Positions 35,090 to 47,187 of a stretch of DNA of 64,000 nt are shown piece after piece. Source of the DNA: Sapria himalayana (Eukaryota > Streptophyta > Magnoliopsida > Malpighiales > Rafflesiaceae); NCBI GenBank assembly GCA_029783825.1, contig JAREIK010008210.1, forward strand, positions 62,001 through 126,000, given 5' to 3'. The notes under the pieces were generated by a model. The model saw only the letters and a list, made by a program, of their open reading frames with translations, had not been told where the DNA came from and did not search any database. A program made the position numbers and the translations under genes. Each line of letters begins with the position of its first letter. Position 1 is the stretch's first letter.

Positions 35090-37006
35090 TGCATAGTTTT
35101 GCAGCTGGATCTTAGAATGTTATCTATCATGTCAAGGCCACTAACTATGACTCCATATAGGACATATACTATTGGATTACATTCTTAATTTCTTTCATCT
35201 AATCACTCATTTCTTTCATTTATTCATTCATTTCTTTCATTTGTTGCACTTCTTCCTTCCAATGAGTAATCTTCTCATCCTTCTCTTTTTTCATTTCCTA
35301 TATTTTTCCTTAAAATGAGAAATCTACTCATCATTCTCTTTCTTTTGGTCTCCATAATTTCAAATGTTAATTTGTTTCCAATACATATTGTTCGACCGCC
35401 TCAGCCACCATTACTGTGACAAATGAATTAGAAGCATGACTGCTACAACAAAATATCACTCCCTTCGAGCCGATGTCATACACTCATTGATTCTTATGAC
35501 CTTTTATGATCTCCAAATAGATAGGATCATAGTCAATTAGTTGAAGATTCATAGAACCCTCTACTTGTTGAGAAGCAGCTCTCACACATTCCTACATGAG
35601 TTCCTGTGAAAAAATACAAAAAAATACTCATCTAAATATACATAAAATAAATTTAATGTTTTGGATTCCAAACTACTTTCAAAATTTACTATAGTAATAT
35701 AAAATTTTAGTAATATAACAGGTTCTTATAGTAATCATCTGAGACTTATTGGCAAAAATCTGACCATGGACTTTCTTCTCATGCATCCTCATTAAAATCT
35801 CATAAAAATTGGATCATGACCCAATACTTCAGCCTAGAGTTTGTATTTATAAAGTCAAAAATATGTTAACAAATTTAAACAAAATTAATATAACCATGCA
35901 CAGATTTGATTTATTTGGACTATTAGGACAACTATTAAATATATAAATATTTGAAACTTTAAAATTGTACTAAATCTCGAGCATGCTCAATGCTCGACTT
36001 TGGCCCTCCTGTGTGGTGAGATAATCTTGTACCTAGTCCAGCTACCTCAGTCCATAGATTTTTGCTGGCAATCTCTGATTTTTTTCTTCACATATGGCTC
36101 CTCCTAATGCTTAAGCTACATAGGCTAGTCATCCTCAATATTAAATCAAGCGTATCATTTAGATTCTTCAATTTATGGATAAAATCTGAATACCATCAAT
36201 AGCTCTGCTCTCCCACAATAGCTTTATCTTTCCATCAAATTTGGGTACCCATGTGCAATGATTCTATATATAGAAAAATAACAAAAAAATTATTAATAAT
36301 AATGACATTATTATTTACTGCTTGAATAATAACCAACATATTATTTGACTAATTATGTAAATAATTTCAAATGCTTTTATTTCATTGTTTTTACATGAAA
36401 GTCATTAAAATTAGACTCTCTTATCGATTCCAAAACTTTCTTTCATGAGAATGCTTTAGAATCGATCATTTTATTGAAAGAATTTGTAATTATAACCGAA
36501 CACTTGTGAGATGGAATAAAACTATACAAATAAATAAATAACATTGAGACAAGCAAATCAATACTACATATAAAAAACTACTAAAAGAAACATCATAATT
36601 TTTTATTTAACTAATATTTACATATTTTTTATACCTCCCATCAATAATCTCAATTACTAACTTAGCACTGAACGCAGAGGAAGGCACAATAATTTATGAT
36701 GTCGATGGTATTGTAAATGGGGGAACTATCTGTGTAAAAGGTGGTGTAGAAAGTTGATGATGGATCAAAAGTGTGTGCAGGATGGACAATGGGTGGTGGG
36801 CTTATATCTAATAAAGGTGATGGTAAAGGTGTCAAAGATGATGATGATGGTGGAGATGGAGATGGTGATTGTGATGTTAAAGTATGGATATTGTAGGTGT
36901 GAGATGATACTAAATTTGTAACAGGATGTAAAATACAAGATGAATTTCGTCCATTTCTACATCCACATCCACCTCCACCACGACCACGTACTTTAGGTAC
37001 CATCAA
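35090..37006 (-). pseudogene. TnpA-like CACTA protein (plant transposase of the Ptta/En/Spm type), broken
   Basis: Reading leftward: a first segment (37006-36662) opens with MMVPKVRGRGGGGCGCRNGR and a Pro/Ser-rich stretch. Further segments give HTGGPKSSIEHARDL (near 35990), a MRMHEKKVHGQIFANKSQ-like block near 35780 and EGSMNLQLIDYDPIYLEIIK near 35540. Next come a YDIGSKGVIFCC block near 35470 and finally a Lys/Glu/Met-rich coiled tail (MKEMNE...MKEIKN, 35350-35110) ending near LVALT. Block order and the 'HTGGSKS' and 'IGSKG'-type words are those of the Transposase_24 family that accompanies TNP2 in CACTA elements. This protein binds the subterminal repeats. Stops are frequent. It lies downstream of TNP2 on the same strand, 140 bp from its end. 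Confidence 0.65.
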
Positions 37007-37146
37007 TTATACAAAAAATAAAAACATAGAACAAATAATAGAGATATGATGAACAATCATGCATTTTAGAATAATACACACTAATAGATTTCAACAAAAT
37101 ATAAAAAGTCTTTAATAGTATAATATTATAAAATAATCATAACAAT

Positions 37147-40100
37147 TTAATTATCGGCATCACTGTCATCCTCCAATGGATCTTCTGTCATTTCGTCAGA
37201 TTCTGATGGAAGTTCCAACTCATCTTCAGATAGAAATTGTTCATCTTCAATTTCAATTAGGCCACTATTTTAGTCACATAAATTTATAGGATCTTCATTT
37301 ACATGCACAGGCACAATAATATTAATTTCATCTTATTAGAATGCAGGTGAAATAGCTAAGTTTGCACATCTTTCTTGAAATATCGGTACTTTAAAATTTG
37401 ATCGAGCTTTAATTTTGAAAATAATGCACTAGTCTTTCTTATCATGTGATAAACATAGATATATACAATAATATACTCCAGCAGCTTGAACTACCATAAT
37501 AAATGGCACATATCGATTATATCTACATTTATGGGTAAAATCAACTAGCTTATAATCAGAATGAATTTTTGTACCCATATTTCATGTAGGATCAAACCAC
37601 TCACACTTAATAATACAATCCTGTTGTTTTCAAGTCCAGGATACTCCAACTCAATAACTTATGTGAATTGACCATGATAATCAATCTTATCTACACTATA
37701 AATTGAGCCTTTAATGCATACACCATTATTCATTGTTGCTTTGGAAGAATCGTGCATAATTATGTAAAATTTATATCTATTGAAAAAATACCTAGGATAG
37801 GTTGTCACATATCTAAATGGGCATTTACTTAGATTCTGAATGAAAATATTGGAATTTCAATTTGAAGGTTCATTTGCCTGTTGCATAAATTAGATGTTAA
37901 AAATAATAGATACTAATAAATTAAATAATTCAAAAATTTTAACTTAATAATTCTCACATTGTTTTTGAACCAATTCAGAAATACTATTTCTAGCATGCAA
38001 TCATCCTCATGGCTGGAAATTGTTGGTTGCATGTTTTTTAATTGCTCAACATAAATACTACACAAATATAAACAGAGGAAGAAAAATGTAAATCAATTTT
38101 AACTATGATTAAACCTACAACCATTTTGGGTATAGATACTCAATATATGGTTCAACCTTTTAACAATTAAGTAACACATAGCTCTGGGTTGCTTTGTACT
38201 CTTCATTTCTCATACATCTTTTCTTTGCTCTTCCAAATGCTCTTCCAGGGTGCTTGAAGGTAGATAACTTGTCCACATAATCATCTACTAGTAGCACATG
38301 ACCTTCATCAATTCGAGGCACATTTTTATTCTTTGTATTGACATGATCCTCAAAATAATAAGAACAAAAAGATGATACTTATTCTACTAAATATGCATTA
38401 CAAATTAAACTGTTTAACTTTTTCATTGTTTCTAACATTCAATTTCAACTTATGAAGATGTTTACAATAAAAATGTTAGGTTTCAATTATATTAAATTAC
38501 AATATTACTTTATATTTGAAATAATAAAACATAGCTACTTATATGTATTTACCTTTCAAAAGGAATAATCCACTTGTATTATACTAGCCCTTCTATCCTA
38601 GTTTCATATGCCAAATGAACCGGAAAATGCTCCACTGAGTCAAAGAAGCTCTGTGGGAATATTTGTTCAAGCTTACAAAGAATAAGTGGTATGTCATTCT
38701 CCAGCCTCACCATGTTATCTATTTTGATTGTGGTTGTAGTAAGCTATTTGAAGAACAAACTAAATTCTGTAAGGACCTTCCAACACAAAGGGAAAGTAAT
38801 TCACGGAATACAATTGTTATTAATCTTTGCATAAATACATGATAGCTATTCTTTTTCATTCCAAATAACTTAAGAATCTTGATATCTAGACATCTACCCA
38901 TATTTGACACATATCCATCATAAAATATCAAATTTTTAAGTCATTCACATAATATCTTTATTGCCTATTATCAAGTGTGTAACAAGCTTTAAAGAATTTT
39001 TTTGTTGCCTCATTCTGTTTAAATCAAGATGCTGACATTAATTATTCAGTTCTTGTCTTAATTTTAAAGTGTCTTTTGTTTTTCCGTCAATATTAAAAAT
39101 AATGTTGAAAATATTTTGAAACATAATTTTTTAAATATGCATTACATCCAAGTTATTACGAATTAAATTGGACTTCTAATAGGGAATGTCCCAAAATATA
39201 TCACATTTCCTCCATCCAAATATTTGCATATTGGTCCATTAGTTTCAATAGCATCCTTTTCAGTTACCTTCTTCATACCTAAACTTTGAATCTTTGCCAA
39301 AATATCATCTTCAGAATGAATAGCTTGTGCAACTGTTATCACTAATGTATTTTTTTGAAATGCATTTCTATTTCTGGGAATGAATGATTCATAGGTAGAA
39401 AATTATGATGATTTTCAAACCATGACTATTTACCACTGAATTTGAGAGTAAATACATCAGCCTTTTTCAAGCAATATGGGCATGCAAATTGTCTTGCAAT
39501 GCTTCAACCAGACAACATTTAATATGCTGGAAAGTCACTTACTGTCCACATAAGGGCTGCCCACGTAATAAATTTTTTCTTCATTGAGATTTCATATGTA
39601 TTCACGCCAACATCCCACAAATAATTTAACACTACTATAAGAAGCTATAAGAAAACATCTAGCATGTATTTCGGATTTTTTGGCCCTTTAACCAATATTT
39701 TCAAAAATATATATTGTTCCTTCATACACAACCACGGAGATAAATTATAAGGTATCGCTATCACTGGCCATGTTGAATACTATTGTCCAGATTTGCCAAA
39801 TAGCTGAAATCAATCAGTGTAGAGACCTAATCTCACATTTCTACTTTCCGCAGCAAAATCTTGATGTATAGGACTAGAATACTTTCAAGAAAGTGAATCT
39901 AATGGAGGAAACATCACCCCTTCTTGCAATCTCATGTTCAGAATGCCACTTCATATCATTTTCTTTAGCATTTGATGCATATAGTCTCTATAATTGAAAA
40001 ATTAAAGGAAAGTGATACATCTTCTTAAATGCAACTTTCATCTTTTGTCACATATATACAACACAAGGTTCCTTCTTAAACCAAAGATGATCACAAAACT

Positions 40101-40817
40101 TACGGCTAATAACATTGCTTTGACCACCCCAATATATACATACATCCATTGAAATAACAATTAATTTTTTATACTAGTAGACTCATACATCGTACTAACT
40201 TCTTAGTGTTGTAAAAGTTGTTAGTGACCATATTATTTTTCAAAACAATCTACTTCATTAGTTATGTCACCTGATCAAATAATTTCTCAGACATATGATT
40301 TTGTAATTTCATGCTCATAAGTCGAGCCAAAAGTGACATTTGCGAATGTGTTTTATAGCCATGCCACAACTCATTATCTTTAGCTTTAAGTATTTAATAA
40401 AATTTCTAAGCTTCAGGTTTTGGTGGTTCATCCACGTAATCCAAATTGAAGTCAGCACCAGTAGATTCCATGACCATTCTATGGTATGTGTATGATGGTT
40501 CTTCAGCATATGTAACTAATTCAGTACCCTCATTTTGATCAATGATCAGAGAGATTGTACTTTCCCCATAATAAATCCAAAAAAAAATTATTTGGTACAA
40601 AGCCATATTTAGCCAAATTATATCTTATAGTGTTTACATCACGAAATGAAATATTCTGACACTTTTGGTTCTTACATGGACACTTAATTTTTTCTCCATC
40701 CATCCATCTTCATTGACTACCCACAAAGTTGATGAAAGTTTCAAGCCTACTCAAAAAAAATTGATTCAAAATTCCATTCATAAACCTTTTGTACATCCAC
40801 TGATGTTCTAAACTCAT
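37147..40817 (-). pseudogene. TNP2-type CACTA transposase (TnpD), broken
   Basis: A Met at 40817 (MSLEHQWMYKRFMNG) starts a transposase-associated domain with WMDGEKIKCPCKNQKCQNIS and RYNLAKYGFVPNN (40720-40590). Next come DNELWHGYKTHSQMSLLARL (40360-40300), then the TNP2 core, recognisable late as FWDIPY*KSNLIRNNLDVMH (39200-39130). The DUF4218 region has KLFGMKK.YHVFMQRL (38890-38830) and FDSVEHFPVHLAYE (38650-38600). A linker has FKHPGRAFGRAKKR (about 38260-38210), and the DUF4216 region runs near 37640-37380. The acidic C-terminus ends SDADN at 37147. This is the usual domain order of plant TNP2 proteins. Stops and frameshifts occur throughout, and any intron positions are uncertain. The protein would cut element ends. 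Confidence 0.9.
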
Positions 40818-42286
40818 TTTGCCTATTTTATTTGCAAAGAATAATGCTCAATTATTATTTTGAATGAAACATATATGTACTTCAAAATATACTAATAATT
40901 AAATAAAATTACTTACAAATAAATATTTAAATATTAAATATTGTGAATATCGAGGGAATACATTTGCAGAATCTACTTTAATAAATAAAGCATTTTTTAG
41001 CATGGTAAAGATTAATAGATATCATGCTATTACTAGATGAATGGAGAAAAATATGTGAATGGACAAGAAAGGAAAGCAAAAAGAAATAAATTGAAATTTT
41101 GAAGATGTAAGATTCTCACTTCTCAATGAAGATCAAATAGCACAATTTTTATTATGGTTCAACTCAATCTTTGAATATTAAAATAAAAAAAAAGAATAAA
41201 TTAATGGAATGAAGATCCAATTCCAAGAACTCTTGGCAAATGAATTAAAGAAGAATTCAGATATGAATGAAAACATATTTGGAATTGAAAACATATCCTA
41301 CAACGTATTCAATTAGAAAACATAGATGTGAAACAAGCTACAATTATAGATTTCTAGCCTTACAAATTTAAACTAATTAGAGATACTAATAATTACAGAC
41401 ATTAACACTATAATTATTTTGTGGAAAACTACAATCAAAAGATAGTTTGGTTAAGAAAACTTACATACACCTCAATTAAAATCAAATCAATACGAAAAAT
41501 TGGAAATTATTAATTTCACAAAATTAAAGATATAACCATCACTTATATACTAGTAATTAATGATTTTAGAACTTGTAATGATTTACTACGAACATCCAGA
41601 TTAATACTATGTGCATGAGGAGGATCTTTGGTCATTTATATTATTGTGATAATAACTTCACTTTACACAATATTATTCTGACACAAATATATATTATATA
41701 ATTTCAATGGAAAATATAATATATGGTAATAGTTAAGCTAATAGAAGAATTTTGTAATAACAAACAGCAAAATCAAAACATGCCCTTAGCAAATGCAATG
41801 GTCTTGTGGACAGTCGCAATAAAAATGTTTAATGTTATTTAATTTTAATTTGAGAGTATAAAATAAAAATGATAAAATAATATCTTTGTTGTATTCCAAT
41901 GCTTTACAATATTATTTAAATAAGCATATGATAATATTTTAACAACTCTGATTTATTAGTAATAATGTGTATTAATACTCAAAATTCAATTAGAATAACA
42001 AAAACAAAGTGTTTTGATGCATTCTGAAGATATACAAATGTATTATACATATATTTATGATTCATATCTAATTTTATTAATTATATATTTTATTAAAATG
42101 TAACAAATTTTTAATATGAATAAATGAGTAAAATTAAATTTCAATGAAGTTCAATGATGATTGATATATTTGTTAATATTCATGTCCAAGTTTTTTTTCA
42201 ATGAATTTAAATGAGCTTGAATATTAATCAATATTTTTTAACATTACTCCACGTGTTCAATAAAATATATATAACTACACACAAAA

Positions 42287-42322
<36 letters not shown>

Positions 42323-42519
42323 TATATATAAAAACTATATTAATAAATAAATAAATAATTATATATATTATAACCATCAATTAAATGTGTATATATATAT
42401 ATTGACACATCAAAAACAAAAGGCTCAATACATTGAATCTTGAGATAAAAGTGAGCCTCCTTGGAGGTTGTAAGTTCAAACTCCACGACCTACTAAAATA
42501 TTGTTAGAATAAGAAAAAA
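40818..42519. other. AT-rich region upstream of TNP2; no gene seen
   Basis: About 1.7 kb without a supportable frame. It contains the segment 41547-41755 that recurs at the right edge of the window, TA tracts near 42290-42317, and a GTGAGCCTCCTTGGAGGTTG block near 42449. It would hold the promoter of the transposase genes if they were live. Confidence 0.6.
41547..41755 (+). repeat. Element-internal segment also present at 63793-64000
   Basis: ATACTAGTAATTAATGATTT... through CATGAGGAGGATCTT, TGATAATAACTT and TATAATTTCAATGGAAAA to AATTTTG. Landmarks occur in the same order and spacing in the right-edge copy, at roughly 80 percent identity by eye. Confidence 0.85.
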
Positions 42520-42565
42520 TGCCACATTTAGTTATATTTAATTATATAGAGTTTTATATAGTTAT

Positions 42566-42600
<35 letters not shown>

Positions 42601-43055
42601 TACACATATAGTTAAACATAATGTTGTATGTTGTTATACATGTAATTATAAATATAGTTACTAGTGGTTATAAATGTAGTTACACATATAGTTATACTTA
42701 TATTTATACATGTAGGTATATTTATTCGTTCATATAATTTTATATATTTATACATATAGTAATCTATAGGTATAGATATAGTAAAATACATTTTTATATT
42801 ATAACATTTAAAAATGTATATTAAATATATGTTGTAAATTATATATTTAAATATAGTTATGTATATTATTTTTATAGTTATACATGTAGTCAATGACAAT
42901 TATTTATTGTTATATGTTTTTATACCTATAGTACATATAATTAAAAATAGAGTTATATATAATTAAACATAGAGTTGTATATAGATATATTCGTACAAGT
43001 AGTTATAATTAGTTATACATAAATGTATGCAAAATTATAAACAATTATATAGAAT

Positions 43056-43100
<45 letters not shown>

Positions 43101-45960
43101 ACATAGTTACAAATATAGTTTTATTTAATTATATAGAGTGTTACATAGTTATACAAATATTTATATATAGTTATAGACATATAGTTAAACATAATGTTGT
43201 ATGTCGTTATACATGTAATTATAAATATAGCTACATGCGGTTATTCAAATAGTTACACATATAGTTATACTTATATTTAACATGTAGGTATATATATTTT
43301 TTCATATAATTTTAAATGTATACATATAGTTATCTATAGGTTTAGATATAGTAAAATACATTTTATATACTAATATATGAAAATGTATAATAAATATATG
43401 TTCTTAATTATATTTTTAAATATAGTTATGTATAATGTTTTTATAGTTATACAAGTAGTCGAAGACAATTATTTATAGTTATATGTTTTTATACCTATAG
43501 TATATATAATTAAAAATAGAGTTACAAATATAGTTTACATACAAGTAGTTATAAGTAGTTATACATAAATGTATGCAAAGATATAAAAAAAATATAGAAT
43601 TACATATATTTATACATATATGTTTACATAGTTAAAAATATAGTTTTATTTACTTATATAGAGTGTTACAGGGTTATACAAATATTTATATATAGTTATA
43701 GACATGTAGTTAAACATAATGTTGTATGTTGTTATACATGTAATTATAAATATAGTTACATGTGGCTATTCATATAGTTACACATATAGTTATACTTATA
43801 TTTAACATGTAGGTAAATATATTTTTTCATATAATTTTATATATGTATGCATATAGTTATCTATAGGTATTGATATAGTAAAATACATTTTAATTACTAA
43901 TATATAAAAATGTATAATAAATATATGTTCTTACTTATATATTTAAATATAGTTATTTAAAATATTTTTATAGTTATACATGTAGTCAAAGACAATTATT
44001 TATAGTTATACGTTATTATACCTAATAGTATATATAGTTAAAAATAGAGTTATATATAGTTAAACATATAGTTATATATAGATATATTCATACAAGTAGT
44101 TATAAGTAGGTATACATAAATGTATACAATGTTATAAACAAATATATAGATTTACATATATTTATATATATGTATACATAGTTACAAATATAGTTATATT
44201 TAATTATATAGAGTGTTACATAGTTATACAAATATTTATATATAGTTATGCACATGTAGTTAAACATAATTTTGTATGTTGTTATACATGTAATTATAAT
44301 TATAGGTACATGTGGTTATACATATAGTTACACATATTGTTATATATAGGTATATATATTTTTATACCTATATAGTAAAATTTATGTATACATATAGTTA
44401 TATGTATGCATGTAGGCATACATATAACTATATGTATAAATATAGTTATATTTATACATGTAAGTATATATATTTTTTCATATAACTTTATATATGTATA
44501 CATATAGTTATATATAGGTATAGATATAGTAAAATACATTTTTATATACTAATATATAAAAATGTATGTTAAATATATGTTCTTAATTATATTTTTAAAT
44601 ATAGTTATGTATAATATTTTTATAGTTATACATGTAGTCAAAGACAATTATTTATAGCTATATGTTCTTATACCTATAGTATATATAATTAAAAATAGAG
44701 TTATATATAGTTAAACATATAGTTGTATATATATATATTCATACAAGTAGTTATAAGTAATTATACATAAATGTATGCAAAGTTATAAAAAAATATATAG
44801 ATTTACATTTATTTTTATATATATGTATACATAGTTACAAATATAGTTTTATTCAATTATATAGAGTGTTACATAGTTATACAAATATTTATATATAGTT
44901 ATACACATGTAGTTAAACATAATGTTCTATGTTGTTATACATGTAATTATAAATATAGTTACATATGGTTATACAAATAGTTACACATATAGTTATACTT
45001 ATATTTAAACATGTAGATATATATATTTTTTCATATAATTTTATATATGTATACATATAGTTATCTATAGGTATAGATATAGTAAAATACATTTTTATAT
45101 ACTAATATATAAGAATATATATTAAATATATGTTAATTATATTTTTAAATATAGTTATGTATAATATTTTTATAGTTATACATGTAGTCAAAAACAATTA
45201 TTTATAGTTATATGTTCTTATACCTATAGTATATATTGTTAAAAACAGAGTTATATATAGCTAAACATATAGTTATATATATAGATATATTCATACAAGT
45301 AGTTATAAGTAGTTATACATAAATATATACAAAGTTATAAACAAAGATATAGATTTACATATATTTATACATATATGTATACATAGTTACAAATATAGTT
45401 ATATTTAATTATATATAGTGTAACGATGTTATACAAATATTTATATATAGGTATACACATATAGTTAAACATAATGGTGTATGTTGTTTAGCATGTAATT
45501 ATAAATATAGTTATATGTTGTTTAGCATGTAATTATAAATATAGTTATATGTTGTTATATATATAGTTAAATATATAATTATACTTATATTTATACATGT
45601 AGGTATATATATTTTTTCATATAATTTTATATATTTATACTTATCGTTATGTATAGGTATAGATATAATAAAATATATTTTTATAAACTAATATATAAAA
45701 ATGTATATTAAATATATGTTGTTAATTATATATTTAAATATAGTTATGTATAATGTTTTTTTAGTTATACATATAGTCAAAGACAATTATTTAGAGTTAT
45801 ATGTTTTTATACCTATAGTATATATAGTTAAAAATAGAGTTAAATATAGTTAAACATATTGTTATATATAGATATATTAATACAAGTAGTTAAAAGTAGG
45901 AATAGATAAATGTATACAAAGTTATAAACAAATATATATATTTAAATATATGAATACATA
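42520..45960 (+). repeat. Six-copy AT-rich tandem array, unit about 525-650 bp
   Basis: The landmark GTTAAACATAATGTTGTATG occurs at 42611, 43184, 43709, 44259, 44912 and 45464, that is 573, 525, 550, 653 and 552 bp apart. Each unit also has TAGTCAA(A)GACAATTATTTATAG, ACAAGTAGTTATAAGTAG and TAGATATAGTAAAATACATTTT. Within units a shorter rhythm of TATAGTTATACA words is visible. The unit at 44259 carries about 100 bp of extra sequence. No coding capacity. It ends abruptly at the AP-4 sigma exon. Confidence 0.92.
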
Positions 45961-45969
45961 TTTAGGCTT

Positions 45970-46103
45970 TTTCTTGAAGTGATGTTTCATTTGGAAAAGG
46001 CAAATTTTATGTTGGATGAGATGGTCATGAATGGTGCATCATGGAGATGAACAAGTCTACCATTTTTAACCCAATCAACCTAATGGAGAAATCATCATTA
46101 TAA
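45970..46103 (+). pseudogene. AP-4 adaptor sigma subunit, terminal exon
   Basis: Reads LEVMFHLEKANFMLDEMVMN and G, matching the (CEL)DIMFHLEKAHFM... part of AP-4 sigma that directly follows the ENV where the exon at 31884-31952 stops. After a small frame disruption (GCATCATGGAGAtgaACAAGT for the conserved ETSK) the final residues TIFNPINLMEKSSL end at TAA 46101-46103, matching the usual AP-4 sigma C-terminus (SPIQLMDK). The first codons and the acceptor are blurred at the border with the tandem array (CTTTTTCTTGAAG). It completes the 3' part of the gene begun at 31664. The 14 kb between should be one small intron. Confidence 0.87.
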
Positions 46104-46470
46104 TGTTTTACATGTTTTATGCAACTAATGTACTCTTTCTATTCATTTTCGTGCATATAATGGATGAATATCATGTGTTCATGGGTTTCTTTTTATGTTT
46201 CATTCAACTTTAATTTATAATAAATGATAAATATAGGATATGACTAATGATTTTTCTTGCTCTCATATTTTATAACACTTTCCTAAGCAAATCTTCCATG
46301 GAAGAAGCTTACACCTTTGATAATTCTCCTATTTTTTATAGCTTTTAGCCTTAGCCTCTTTTATGGTTTGAACAACAAGCTTAACAATGACTTCTCTTAA
46401 CAAACTTTTCACTATTTCTCTCTCTAAGAAAATTTCTTTTTTTTTATTTTATTCAAGTTCTAGTGGTCTG
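46104..46470. other. No gene seen; probably AP-4 sigma 3' flank
   Basis: AT-rich sequence following the AP-4 sigma stop, which could be its 3' UTR and downstream DNA. No motif of note. Confidence 0.4.
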
Positions 46471-46624
46471 GGTCTTTGATATCATGTTAGAAAGCAAAAA
46501 TGAAAGAATGGGACTTTATTAACCATGATGCGTGAATATATATAACCTATGAGATTGGAGCACCCTGAACACTATGAGTAGCTCATTGACTGAACTATAT
46601 ACAAACTAGAAACATATCTCAACA
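46471..46624 (-). mobile_element. Ty1/copia LTR remnant with primer-binding site
   Basis: On the minus strand, ...TTCTAACA is followed by TGATATCAAAGACC, close to the initiator-tRNA-Met primer-binding site TGGTATCAGAGC of plant copia elements. On the plus strand the LTR begins TGTTAGAAAGC at 46485 and could end at CTCAACA near 46624, about 140 bp. No internal coding sequence is present on the left side, so it is a short remnant or a solo-type LTR with a scrap of leader. Confidence 0.5.
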
Positions 46625-46761
46625 AAAAAAACATAATCATATATTATTTTTATATCCATTATAACTACTAGGTTAACGCACAATGCTAAAATATTTTCTT
46701 TATTCTTTCAAAAAATTGTAGCTGCTAATTGTTGTTTCCACCAGTTATTCTTCTCTTATAG

Positions 46762-46885
46762 ATGACTCTACTTTCAAGAATACATCATAGAAAATTAGTG
46801 CAATTCATTGGATATTTTCAAGAGGGAGGCAGTATGCTTGTTTATGAGTTCATGCACAATAGAACATTTAAAGAGCATATTTATG
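46762..46885 (+). pseudogene. Single captured exon of an LRR receptor-like kinase
   Basis: A 124-bp exon opens after TTCTCTTATAG and ends before a GTAACT donor. It reads without a stop: MTLLSRIHHRKLVQFIGYFQ, EGG, SMLVYEFMHNRTFKEHIYG. This is the alpha-C/beta-4 to hinge part of a protein kinase (subdomains IV-V). The words TLLSRIHHRNLVQ and LVYEFMHNGTLKEHLYG belong to plant malectin/LRR receptor kinases of the At2g37050/At1g67720 type. No neighbouring kinase exon could be found up to 48270. Retention of both splice borders shows it came from genomic DNA. It is probably a transduplicated fragment carried by the CACTA block. Confidence 0.85.
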
Positions 46886-46911
46886 GTAACTCAAATCTTA
46901 TATAAAGTACA

Positions 46912-47187
46912 ATGATATCAACTGAGGACGTCATTAATGCATGTAACGTTGATAGGCTAATTCACCAATTGAGAAAGTATCAATTGGATCAAGCGGCTCG
47001 AGATTACAGAAGATGCGGCAAAAGGTGTTTTAAAAAGTTCTTATTAGAGTTTGATTTATATTGCAAGCATGTGGTATTAGTGGGTGCATGGTCCAGTGGA
47101 CAGCGATGCCATGAGATATGGTCCCGTAGATGCATAGCCATGGTGCATAACTGCCTGGAAGTTCACAGTGTGTGTGTGGTGCAGTGA
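46912..47187 (+). CDS. Unrecognised 91-codon open frame
   Basis: An ATG-initiated frame (MISTEDVINACNVDRLIHQL...) with a basic first half and a Cys/His-containing second half. It lies 26 bp beyond the kinase exon, in what would be its downstream intron, and its GC content is higher than that of its surroundings. I do not recognise a family, and overlapping frames on the other strand are also open, so it may not be coding. From 47188 to 47560 nothing else is seen. Confidence 0.15.
   Translation: MISTEDVINACNVDRLIHQLRKYQLDQAARDYRRCGKRCFKKFLLEFDLYCKHVVLVGAWSSGQRCHEIWSRRCIAMVHNCLEVHSVCVVQ

Larger units (their letters stand above)
32077..45965 (-). mobile_element. Inner CACTA element (inferred extent), transposases on minus strand
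   Basis: The left end, CACCATAAGAAAATCCCAAA, lies 124 bp inside the AP-4 sigma intron and is followed by subterminal repeats. The interval carries TnpA-like and TNP2-like genes on the minus strand plus an SmF gene copy, and stops just before the next AP-4 sigma exon at about 45970. The expected right terminal repeat is not visible there. A 550-bp-unit AT-rich array occupies that end. The left end matches the inward-read end at 48270 in 16 of its first 20 bases, so an element spanning 32077-48270 cannot be excluded. However, the split but collinear AP-4 sigma exons favour insertion between them. Confidence 0.5.

Noticed and set aside
42440..42500. tRNA-like or SINE-like head: GGTTGTAAGTTCAAACTCC resembles a B box / T-arm
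   Set aside because: No convincing A box at the right distance, no cloverleaf with a proper acceptor stem, and no poly-A or T tail with a target duplication. Too weak to call.
42612..44539. Minus-strand frames of 79-95 codons rich in Ile, Tyr and Thr
   Set aside because: They follow the TATAGTTATACA tandem array, reappear in shifted form in each unit and have no domain.
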